Positions 1 to 5,575 of a DNA stretch of 9,693 nucleotides are shown here, in pieces (position 1 is the stretch's first letter; each line of letters starts with the position of its first letter). The DNA lies in contig CALHBW010000236.1 of assembly GCA_937930625.1 (NCBI GenBank), forward strand, positions 1-9,693, given 5' to 3'. Made by a program: the position numbers and the translations under genes. The notes under the pieces are model-generated. The model made no database searches. It was not told where the DNA came from and saw nothing but the letters and a program-made list of their open reading frames with translations. Origin of the DNA: an uncultured Saprospiraceae bacterium. Lineage in GTDB: Bacteria > Bacteroidota > Bacteroidia > Chitinophagales > Saprospiraceae.

Positions 1-893
1 AGTTCTTCTATTTCACAGGGAATTTTTCCGGCTTGAATGTCGCGCATATATTGTGCGTTATTTGCCACATTCCAACTGCGTCGCTGCCCATCAAATGAAT
101 GTGCTGCCGGACCAATGCCCAAATACGACTCACCCTGCCAATATGCCGTATTATGCCGACTGTAATTTCCTGATGTACAAAAATTTGAAATCTCATAATG
201 CTCGTAATTACGCGCTTGCATTTCGCCGGTCAGGATGTCAAATTGCCGAGCAGATTGCACCTCATCTACGGGCGCACTTTTCCCTTTTTGGATGAAATGC
301 GCGAGTGCCGTCCGTTCCTCCACCGTCAAAGCATAACAGGAAATATGCGGAATCTGCAAATCGAAAAGCCTGTGTAGATTTTCGCGCCATTGCTCATCAC
401 TCATGCCCGGTGTGCCGTAAATGAGGTCGGCGGTCAGGTTCGTAAATCCAACCTCCAAAGCATTCTCCAGACAAGCTCGTGCCTCATGTGCATTATGAGC
501 GCGATTCATGTATCGCAAATCAACTTCCGAAAAAGATTGTATGCCGATGGATAAACGATTGATAGCTGTATGATGAAGGTCGCGAAGCGTATCGGGTGTG
601 AGGTCGTCGGGATTGGCTTCAAGCGTAATTTCCGCATCAGCTTGAATATCAAATGTATTATTTAATGCGGTAAATATCTCCTCTAATTCACTGACAGTTA
701 GGAGTGAAGGTGTGCCACCACCAAAATAAATTGTATTTATACGATGGTGATTCCAGTCATTTTTTCGCAATTCAATCTCCCGAATAATCGCCGCCACCAT
801 ATCAGATTTATACTTCAAGGATGTTGAAAAATGAAAATTGCAATAGTGACAAGCCTGTTTGCAAAATGGTATGTGTAGGTAGATGCCGGACAT
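1..893 (-). CDS. hemW: HemW-type radical SAM haem chaperone (3' end outside window)
   Basis: Reading the minus strand from the ATG at 893 gives 297 uninterrupted residues that leave the left edge without a stop. The family is usually about 370-390 residues, so the last 80-90 residues are missing. The protein opens with the radical-SAM cluster motif: Cys11, Cys15 and Cys18 in CKQACHYCNF. The CxxxCxxC-N-F form is that of HemW; true oxygen-independent coproporphyrinogen oxidase HemN has a fourth Cys there (CxC). Other family motifs are GGGTPS (58-63), EANPDD (92-97), NRLSIGIQSF (112-121), DLIYGTPG (156-163), YEISNF (233-238) and YLGIGPAAHSF (257-267). HemW is a cytosolic 4Fe-4S/SAM protein that binds haem and passes it to haem proteins; it is often misannotated as coproporphyrinogen dehydrogenase. 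The ATG directly follows the stop codon of the upstream gene with no spacer and no Shine-Dalgarno sequence, so it is probably translated from the same mRNA as the two genes upstream. Confidence 0.93.
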   Translation of the reverse strand, partial: MSGIYLHIPFCKQACHYCNFHFSTSLKYKSDMVAAIIREIELRKNDWNHHRINTIYFGGGTPSLLTVSELEEIFTALNNTFDIQADAEITLEANPDDLTPDTLRDLHHTAINRLSIGIQSFSEVDLRYMNRAHNAHEARACLENALEVGFTNLTADLIYGTPGMSDEQWRENLHRLFDLQIPHISCYALTVEERTALAHFIQKGKSAPVDEVQSARQFDILTGEMQARNYEHYEISNFCTSGNYSRHNTAYWQGESYLGIGPAAHSFDGQRRSWNVANNAQYMRDIQAGKIPCEIEE

Positions 894-1478
894 TTAATGG
901 TAGATAAATTTGTGGATAAAAGTTTCATGGTGAGCTTTCTTGGAAGTTTTGAACCCTTCATGTCGAAAAATTTCACCATCTCTTTCCAATAAACTTGGTT
1001 TATTGCTACCCGGTTTAGCATCAAAAAGAATAGAAATAATATTGGAATTATCAGGTAGCGGTAGGTCATCATGTAATTCAAAAACGGTTCTAAGAAAAGC
1101 AATGAATGCTCTTGAACTCTTGAATTTTCCTACGGATTCGGAGGGTTTAGCATTAGATTTTAATTCTACCAAAAAAATATAATCATCACTACCTACTCGA
1201 CCAAAAATAACGGCATCAACTGCCCTTGTCCAGATACCTCCGTAGATTAATTTACCGAGAAAAGGATGATCCCTATCATCCAATTTAAATGCAAAATACA
1301 CTTCCGTAAATTTGTTGATAGTTACGGATTTCAGACTGGCATCATCCTCTGACTCCACAATTGTGATGCTTCGAGTTTTTTTCTTATTCTCGTTTTTGCT
1401 TTCCTTTTCGTCAGGATGAGGATGAATTCGAACATCTTTATGAATGTATTTTTTAAGGATTGGTACTAAGGGCTTCAT
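894..1478 (-). CDS. Small protein with PD-(D/E)XK-like nuclease core, partner of the upstream ATPase
   Basis: This 194-residue protein is not one I recognise by name. The most informative stretch is residues 85-107: Asp88 lies at the end of a short strand (RAVDAVIF), followed after a turn by a hydrophobic strand ending in Glu105-Leu-Lys107 (IFLVELK). Asp-X16-Glu-X-Lys is the arrangement of the PD-(D/E)XK nuclease active site. Glu59, in an amphipathic segment about 29 residues before Asp88, could be the additional N-terminal acid, and the helix after the motif (about 118-136) also fits the fold. Residues 20-37 are charged low-complexity sequence, probably a disordered loop. There is no signal peptide or membrane segment, so it should act in the cytosol. 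Its start overlaps the ATPase gene by 26 bp and its stop abuts hemW. The overlap argues that it works with the ATPase as the catalytic or effector half. The nuclease call rests on a short motif and is moderate. Confidence 0.6.
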   Translation of the reverse strand: MKPLVPILKKYIHKDVRIHPHPDEKESKNENKKKTRSITIVESEDDASLKSVTINKFTEVYFAFKLDDRDHPFLGKLIYGGIWTRAVDAVIFGRVGSDDYIFLVELKSNAKPSESVGKFKSSRAFIAFLRTVFELHDDLPLPDNSNIISILFDAKPGSNKPSLLERDGEIFRHEGFKTSKKAHHETFIHKFIYH

Positions 1479-2559
1479 CGTGCAAACTATCTAAATGTGA
1501 ATAATATATATAATCAGAGCGTTCACTCATATTAGCCATAACTTCCAGGATTTCCTCGACTTCAATGCCTTTTTCATTGACAGGAATTTCATCTATCGTG
1601 CCATTTTGAAAAGCATAAACACCTACATCCTCGGCTTTAATCAAGCTATCTTTTTTGTACTGATATTTTTCTTTTAAGGCTTCTTTCTCCTCAAAATCAT
1701 TTGCCAATAATATCAAATTACTCAACTCACTAATGATATAGTCGCTATGTGTACTAATCAATAACTTTATCCCGCGATTCGCAATTTTAGCCAACAAACG
1801 AGCCAATATGACCTGTGTAGAAGGGTGCAAATTCAATTCCGGTTCATCAATGATGATGTGGTCGTGTTTGCGTGCAAGGTGGCGCAAATAAATCACCAAA
1901 CCACCAAGCGATTTGACCATTGATGAGGATAAATGAAGCGGTAATTTTTTACGTGTTCCTTTGGGTTTAAATTCCAAACTGCCATATGAATTGACCGAAA
2001 CCTTACCTCCAAGTATCGTTTCTAATTCCTTTGCTAAATCTTCAAATTCGGTTTTAGGCTGTTTGGCAAAATACTCAAAATCAGACGCAAATGAGAGATA
2101 ATCATTGATAGCTAATGGATAGCGTGGGATAAGTGCGCCGTTTTCTTTAATTTTTTTGATAGAATTTTCAGCATCATTCGATTGAATAATTTTGGCAACT
2201 TCATTCAGTGTGTTTGCTTTTTTTTGTAATAATTCTTTTGAAAATAAATGGATAGAAGAACGTTCAGCAGGAAAAAAATAGGTTTTATAAAATTGAAAAT
2301 TAGCTGAATATTTTATTTTTAAATCAAAATCCAACTCATTCACCGCAAAAATTTCGGCAGAGGTCTTCTTGATATTTTTTATTACTTTGGAAACGGTTTC
2401 ACCCGTCATTTTTTTTGCAAATTTCAAACATCCATACACCAAATATACCATATAAGACTTCCCCGAATTATTCGGTCCCGTAAATATGGTCAAAGGCTTA
2501 CTGATGTCCACTTCACCTTTTTTGATGACCCCCAAATTTTCTACCTTAATTTTCTTCAT
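1453..2559 (-). CDS. RecF/OLD-like AAA ATPase (AAA_15/AAA_21 type)
   Basis: A 368-residue ABC/SMC-class ATPase. Residues 1-27 form the usual opening strands (MKKIKVENLGVIKKGEVDI, then KPLTIFT). Walker A is GPNNSGKS at 28-35. A PAER motif (98-101) is typical of the AAA_15-like group. An ABC signature-like SSS segment lies at 211-217, Walker B with catalytic Glu is HIIIDEPELNLHP at 234-246, and the switch His is H271 in LLISTHSDYIISEL. No Toprim nuclease domain follows, so this is not a full OLD protein. Coding could extend to an ATG at 2616, but a promoter -7 box at 2567-2574 lies inside that extension and the family N-terminus begins at MKKI, so 2559 is chosen. The downstream nuclease-like gene overlaps its end. 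Such ATPases typically sense or load on nucleic acid and gate a partner effector, as in Septu or PARIS. The ATPase assignment is firm; a defence role is inferred. Confidence 0.9.
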   Translation of the reverse strand: MKKIKVENLGVIKKGEVDISKPLTIFTGPNNSGKSYMVYLVYGCLKFAKKMTGETVSKVIKNIKKTSAEIFAVNELDFDLKIKYSANFQFYKTYFFPAERSSIHLFSKELLQKKANTLNEVAKIIQSNDAENSIKKIKENGALIPRYPLAINDYLSFASDFEYFAKQPKTEFEDLAKELETILGGKVSVNSYGSLEFKPKGTRKKLPLHLSSSMVKSLGGLVIYLRHLARKHDHIIIDEPELNLHPSTQVILARLLAKIANRGIKLLISTHSDYIISELSNLILLANDFEEKEALKEKYQYKKDSLIKAEDVGVYAFQNGTIDEIPVNEKGIEVEEILEVMANMSERSDYIYYSHLDSLHDEALSTNP

Positions 2560-2566
2560 GGTATCA

Positions 2567-2597
2567 CAAATATAAACAATTAAAATGACCTTGTAAA
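2567..2597 (-). promoter_or_regulatory. Bacteroidota-type promoter of the ATPase-nuclease-hemW unit
   Basis: On the minus strand TATATTTG (2574-2567) matches the phylum's -7 consensus TAnnTTTG exactly. A -33-like TTTA (2597-2594, three of four to TTTG) precedes it with a 19-bp spacer. Transcription should begin only a few bases before the ATG at 2559, giving an almost leaderless mRNA. Confidence 0.65.
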
Positions 2598-2648
2598 GTG
2601 TATGTAACGCACACACCTACAAACACGTCTAATACAAAGTGAATAAAG

Positions 2649-2697
2649 GGTCAATAACCATTTTTTCTACGAACTATTGACCATTGACTATCGACTA
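2649..2697. repeat. Short inverted and tandem repeats in the divergent spacer
   Basis: GGTCAATA (2649-2656) and TATTGACC (2675-2682) form a perfect 8-bp inverted repeat with an 18-nt gap. The right arm starts three tandem 7-mers, ATTGACC, ATTGACT and ATCGACT (2676-2696). The repeats lie between the divergent ATPase and muramidase genes and could be an operator or a low-complexity tract; nothing in the sequence decides which. Confidence 0.45.
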
Positions 2698-2705
2698 AAT
2701 TTACT

Positions 2706-3824
2706 ATGAAAATAAACGTCAATACAGCCACCACAAAAGAACTTTGCGAACTTAAAGGCGTAGGACCCGCACTTGCCAAGCGAATCGTAGCCTATCGCAA
2801 AGAAACACCTTTCAAAAAAGGAAAAGACCTATTGGATGTAAAAGGAATTTCAGAGGATTTGCTGAAGGATTGGAAAGGACAATTGAGCTATAAAATCACA
2901 GAGAAAAAAGCAGAAAAGAAAACAACAAAATCCAAAAGAAAAACCACAAAAAAAACGACCACGACGAAGAAAACCACGACCAAAGCTAAACGCAAAAAGA
3001 AACCGGAATACGAAGGCGAACCTAGCGTAAAAGAAGTTCTGACAGATTTGGTAGATAATGCCGTTACCAGTTTTATCAGAGGAAAATTCGAGGATTTAGA
3101 TAATTATTTGGAAAGAAGAATAGGCACAAAAGAAGAAAAGACCAAGCCTGTCATTCGCAAGAGAAAGGGCTTCATTCACCGCGACCACACCAAAAATAAA
3201 CCTCGCCCTAAACCCAAGAAGCCCGTTACAAGCAATGCTAAAACCCTCACATTCAGTCAAATAAATAATTTTGCGAAGCAACTCAAAATAGAACCCGCAA
3301 CCATGCGAGCCGTCATTGAAGTAGAATCAAGCGGTGGCGGTTTTTTGCCCGATGGTCGTCCTAAGATTCTATTTGAAGGACATATTTTTTGGAGTTTGTT
3401 GGAGGGGAAAGGCATGAAACCCCGCAAATTGTGCAAAGGAAATGAAAACATCCTTTACCCACGCTGGACAAAAAAACATTACAAAGGCGGTGCAGCCGAA
3501 CACGACCGCCTCGAACGTGCCAAACGCATCCACGAAGAAGCCGCCCTATCGTCGGCATCCTGGGGCATGTTTCAGGTCATGGGCTTCAACTATTACATGA
3601 CGGATTACAAAAATGTCAGCGATTTTGCTGCCGCACAATACCTCTCAGAATTGGAGCATCTCAAAGCCTTCATTGGTTTTGTGGAATCCAAAAAACTACT
3701 TACACACCTACGCTCCCACGATTGGGCAAAATTCGCAAGAGGCTACAACGGCAGGTCGTACAAAAAAAATAAATACGACGAAAAACTCGATGCCGCTTAC
3801 CGAAAATTTAAGTTCAATCCATGA
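2706..3824 (+). CDS. Helix-hairpin-helix DNA-binding domain fused to an N-acetylmuramidase domain
   Basis: 372 residues in three parts. Residues 3-60 are a ComEA-like double helix-hairpin-helix module (INVNTATTKELCELKGVGPALAKRI, split here only for reading; hairpin glycines 18 and 20; second hairpin near KGI 46-48), which binds DNA backbone without sequence preference. Residues 62-175 are very basic, with Lys/Thr-rich runs around 66-99 like a histone H1 tail, a predicted helix at 106-140 and a Pro/Lys-rich stretch at 166-173. Residues about 178-370 are an N-acetylmuramidase domain of the DUF3380 (PF11860) endolysin type: VIEVESSGGGF with probable catalytic Glu207, PKILFEGHIF (219-228), DRLERA (267-272), SASWGMFQVMGFNY (283-296) and FARGYNGRSYKKNKYD (343-358). 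That domain cleaves the glycan strands of peptidoglycan. There is no signal peptide or transmembrane helix, so export or release would need lysis or a specialised route. The domain calls are strong; the physiological role is unknown. Confidence 0.9.
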   Translation: MKINVNTATTKELCELKGVGPALAKRIVAYRKETPFKKGKDLLDVKGISEDLLKDWKGQLSYKITEKKAEKKTTKSKRKTTKKTTTTKKTTTKAKRKKKPEYEGEPSVKEVLTDLVDNAVTSFIRGKFEDLDNYLERRIGTKEEKTKPVIRKRKGFIHRDHTKNKPRPKPKKPVTSNAKTLTFSQINNFAKQLKIEPATMRAVIEVESSGGGFLPDGRPKILFEGHIFWSLLEGKGMKPRKLCKGNENILYPRWTKKHYKGGAAEHDRLERAKRIHEEAALSSASWGMFQVMGFNYYMTDYKNVSDFAAAQYLSELEHLKAFIGFVESKKLLTHLRSHDWAKFARGYNGRSYKKNKYDEKLDAAYRKFKFNP

Positions 3825-3825
3825 G

Positions 3826-3857
3826 TTGTTGAGTGGTCGAATTGTTGAGTTGTCGAT
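3826..3857. repeat. Tandem 16-mer duplicate after the muramidase gene
   Basis: TTGTTGAGTGGTCGAA (3826-3841) is followed directly by TTGTTGAGTTGTCGAT (3842-3857), 14 of 16 bases identical. It starts one base after the stop codon. Function not evident. Confidence 0.6.
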
Positions 3858-3920
3858 TCGCAACCATTTCCCGTTCTGCTTGTTTTCTCTCAAAATTTTT
3901 CACTGCAAATTCAGGCAAAT

Positions 3921-3985
3921 GTAGCACGGCACTTCCAGTCCGTGTCACGTACTACGAGAAACACGGGCTGGAAGCACCGTGCTAC
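3921..3985. repeat. REPIN-like inverted pair of REP hairpins
   Basis: Two 25-bp arms (3921-3945 and 3961-3985) are inverted copies, 22 of 25 matching, around a 15-nt centre. Each arm is also a small hairpin: CACGG/CCGTG stems at 3925-3929/3940-3944 and 3962-3966/3977-3981, both with 10-nt loops. The outer edge of each arm is GTAG, the tetranucleotide that precedes REP hairpins recognised by RAYT (Y1-type) transposases. The layout is therefore that of a REPIN, two REPs head to head. No RAYT gene lies in this window. It sits just upstream of the fni promoter. Confidence 0.75.
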
Positions 3986-3987
3986 GT

Positions 3988-4017
3988 TTTGAACTTGCAC
4001 TTAAAACCGTATCTTTG
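3988..4017 (+). promoter_or_regulatory. Bacteroidota-type promoter of fni
   Basis: TTTG (3988-3991), an 18-bp spacer and TATCTTTG (4010-4017) match the Bacteroidota -33/-7 consensus at every fixed position. Transcription should begin around 4021-4024, leaving about 15 nt before the ATG at 4038. The -33 box starts 3 bp after the REPIN-like element. Confidence 0.75.
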
Positions 4018-4037
4018 TGGAAACGATAGCTATACAA

Positions 4038-5096
4038 ATGGGCATGCAAACAAAAGACGAGTCGCTCCTACGCGACATGGAAGCCAACGATGCCAATGCC
4101 GTTGCGCGAAAGCGCGACCACATTGAACTGGCATTTCAGTCGCAAATAGCCAACGGGACGCTCGACCAACGCTTTTATTATGAGCCATTGATGGCGGGGC
4201 ATCCCCGACGCGGTTCGTATCCCTCATTTGAGTTTTTGGGGAAAACCATGCGTGTACCGATGTGGGTATCTAGCATGACCGGCGGCACACAACTCGCTCG
4301 TACTATCAACCACAACCTTGCCCGTGCTTGTCGTGAATTTGGTATGGGAATGGGCTTAGGCTCTTGTCGCTCGCTACTCTACACGAATGATACACTGGCA
4401 GATTTTGACATCCGAAAAATCATGGGTGATGACCTTCCGCTTTTCGCCAATCTCGGTATCGCGCAGATAGAGCAACTTATCGCCCGAAATCAAGAGTACA
4501 TCATTCGAGAGATGATGGACAAACTCGCTGCCGACGGACTCATTATCCACGTCAATCCACTACAAGAATGGCTACAACCCGAAGGCGATAGATTTGAACA
4601 TGCCCCGATTGATACCATAAAACGCCTCATAGACAACTTTGACCACCCGATTATCGTAAAAGAAGTTGGGCAAGGCATGGGCTATCAGAGTCTCAAGGCT
4701 TTATTTCAATTGCCAATTGCTGCCATAGATTTTGCTGCCAACGGCGGTACAAATTTTGCTAAAGTAGAACTTCTACGCAGCGATGAAATCAAGCGCAAGA
4801 TCTACGGCGCACTCGCCCACGTAGGGCATAGTGCCGAAGAAATGACCCATATCAGCAACCAAATTCTCGATGAATTGGGGAACAAAGCCCTCTGCAAACA
4901 GGTTATTATTTCAGGAGGAATACAGAATTTTTTGGATGGTTACTATTTAATTAATAAATTGTCGTGTAAATCCGTTTACGGACAAGCATCCGCCTTCCTC
5001 CGCCATGCCCGCGACAACTACGACACGCTCCATGAGTACGTAGATGCACAGGTGCAGGGTATTGAGTTGGCGAATGTACTTTTAGTTGTAAAATGA
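4038..5096 (+). CDS. fni: Type 2 isopentenyl-diphosphate delta-isomerase
   Basis: A 352-residue protein of normal length for IDI-2, the FMN- and NADPH-dependent cytosolic enzyme that interconverts isopentenyl and dimethylallyl diphosphate, the isoprenoid building blocks. Motifs in order: RKRDHIELAF (24-33, substrate and flavin contacts), MWVSSMTGGT (75-84, FMN), HVNPLQEWLQPEGDR (171-185, including the active-site Gln-containing loop), IVKEVGQGM (206-214), DFAANGGTNFAKVE (231-244) and the phosphate-binding ISGGI (291-295) followed by VYGQASAFL (313-321). The frame is open from a GTG at 4017, but that codon overlaps the -7 promoter box, so the ATG at 4038 is preferred; the ATG at 4044 is also possible. 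The presence of IDI-2 suggests a mevalonate-type pathway, which occurs in some Bacteroidota. The gene appears to be a single transcription unit. Confidence 0.95.
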   Translation: MGMQTKDESLLRDMEANDANAVARKRDHIELAFQSQIANGTLDQRFYYEPLMAGHPRRGSYPSFEFLGKTMRVPMWVSSMTGGTQLARTINHNLARACREFGMGMGLGSCRSLLYTNDTLADFDIRKIMGDDLPLFANLGIAQIEQLIARNQEYIIREMMDKLAADGLIIHVNPLQEWLQPEGDRFEHAPIDTIKRLIDNFDHPIIVKEVGQGMGYQSLKALFQLPIAAIDFAANGGTNFAKVELLRSDEIKRKIYGALAHVGHSAEEMTHISNQILDELGNKALCKQVIISGGIQNFLDGYYLINKLSCKSVYGQASAFLRHARDNYDTLHEYVDAQVQGIELANVLLVVK

Positions 5097-5114
5097 GTGA
5101 ATTTTTGATTGATG

Positions 5115-5176
5115 GATTTTTGATTTTAGATTGACGTGAAGTGATTCCTACTCTTATGAATCAAAAATCAAAAATC
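5115..5176. repeat. AT-rich inverted repeat downstream of fni
   Basis: GATTTTTGATTTTAGATT (5115-5132) and its inverted partner (5159-5176) pair at 17 of 18 positions around a 26-nt loop, starting 18 bp after the fni stop. The stem is nearly all A-T and no clean T-run follows, so it may be a weak terminator or mRNA 3'-end structure, or a repeat remnant. Confidence 0.5.
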
Positions 5177-5199
5177 TAAAATGATTCATTCAAAATTAA

Positions 5200-5461
5200 G
5201 GCTCATCTAGGAATTTGGTGGAAAGCCCACTCGTCGGACATTTTCAAAATGTCAGACGAGATAGATTTACGTTTGAATTTAAATTATTTTATAAACAAAT
5301 TTTTTATTTTTATTTTGTAAATAATTGATTTTAAATAGATAACAAAGAAATCTTGTCGTCTGACATTTTGAAAATGTCCGACGACTTACGCTCATCCTCG
5401 AATTTCAATGCAAGACGATTTACAAAATCGTTTTACGTTCCACTAAATTCCTAGATGAGCC
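5200..5461. mobile_element. 262-bp MITE-like element with 24-bp terminal inverted repeats and nested palindromes
   Basis: The ends are inverted repeats: GGCTCATCTAGGAATTT... at 5200-5223 and its complement at 5438-5461, 23 of 24 matching. Inside lie two 31-bp palindromes, 5230-5260 and 5355-5385, inverted relative to each other at 29 of 31 positions, both built as TCGTC-N-GACATTTT-N-AAAATGTC-N-GACGA. A smaller one, CGATTT-aca-AAATCG (5416-5430), sits near the right end. The core 5270-5350 is very AT-rich. No reading frame of note is present and no target-site duplication is visible at the edges. A non-autonomous transposon remnant or palindromic repeat family fits best; the mobilising enzyme is unknown. 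Confidence 0.6.
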
Positions 5462-5474
5462 GTTTATTTTTTTC

Positions 5475-5575
5475 GGTTCTTTATGATTTTACATGGTAAA
5501 ATTTTCGGGGGTCTTCACCCCAATGGAACATGTTCCATTGGAAAATCATCCAACCATGTAAAATCATAAAGAACC
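5475..5575. repeat. 101-bp nested palindrome with a 23-bp perfect stem and T-tail
   Basis: GGTTCTTTATGATTTTACAT... (5475-5497) pairs perfectly over 23 bp with 5553-5575. In the enclosed loop lies a perfect 22-bp palindrome, CCAATGGAACA/TGTTCCATTGG (5520-5541). Seven T residues follow the right arm on the plus strand (5576-5582), so it could act as a rightward terminator, though its size and nesting look more like a mobile palindromic repeat. Confidence 0.65.

Noticed and set aside
53..295. Plus-strand open frame antisense to hemW
   Set aside because: It lies wholly opposite a coding region with strong hemW motifs; composition looks like a shadow frame.
815..1102. Minus-strand frame spanning the nuclease-hemW junction
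   Set aside because: It is the out-of-frame reading of two well-supported genes, and its end is hemW codons in the wrong frame.
894..1478. Toprim (AriB/PARIS-like) or HNH (Septu PtuB-like) effector
   Set aside because: No Toprim glutamate and DxD pattern, nor His-Asn-His cluster with Cys pairs, is visible; the Asp-X16-ELK motif fits PD-(D/E)XK better.
2696..2706. TAAATTTA as a -7 box for the muramidase gene
   Set aside because: The last base differs from TAnnTTTG, the spacing to TTG at 2677 is short (16 bp), and transcription would begin at or inside the start codon.
5200..5575. CRISPR array
   Set aside because: The repeats are inverted palindromes of different sizes, not regularly spaced direct repeats, and no cas gene is present.
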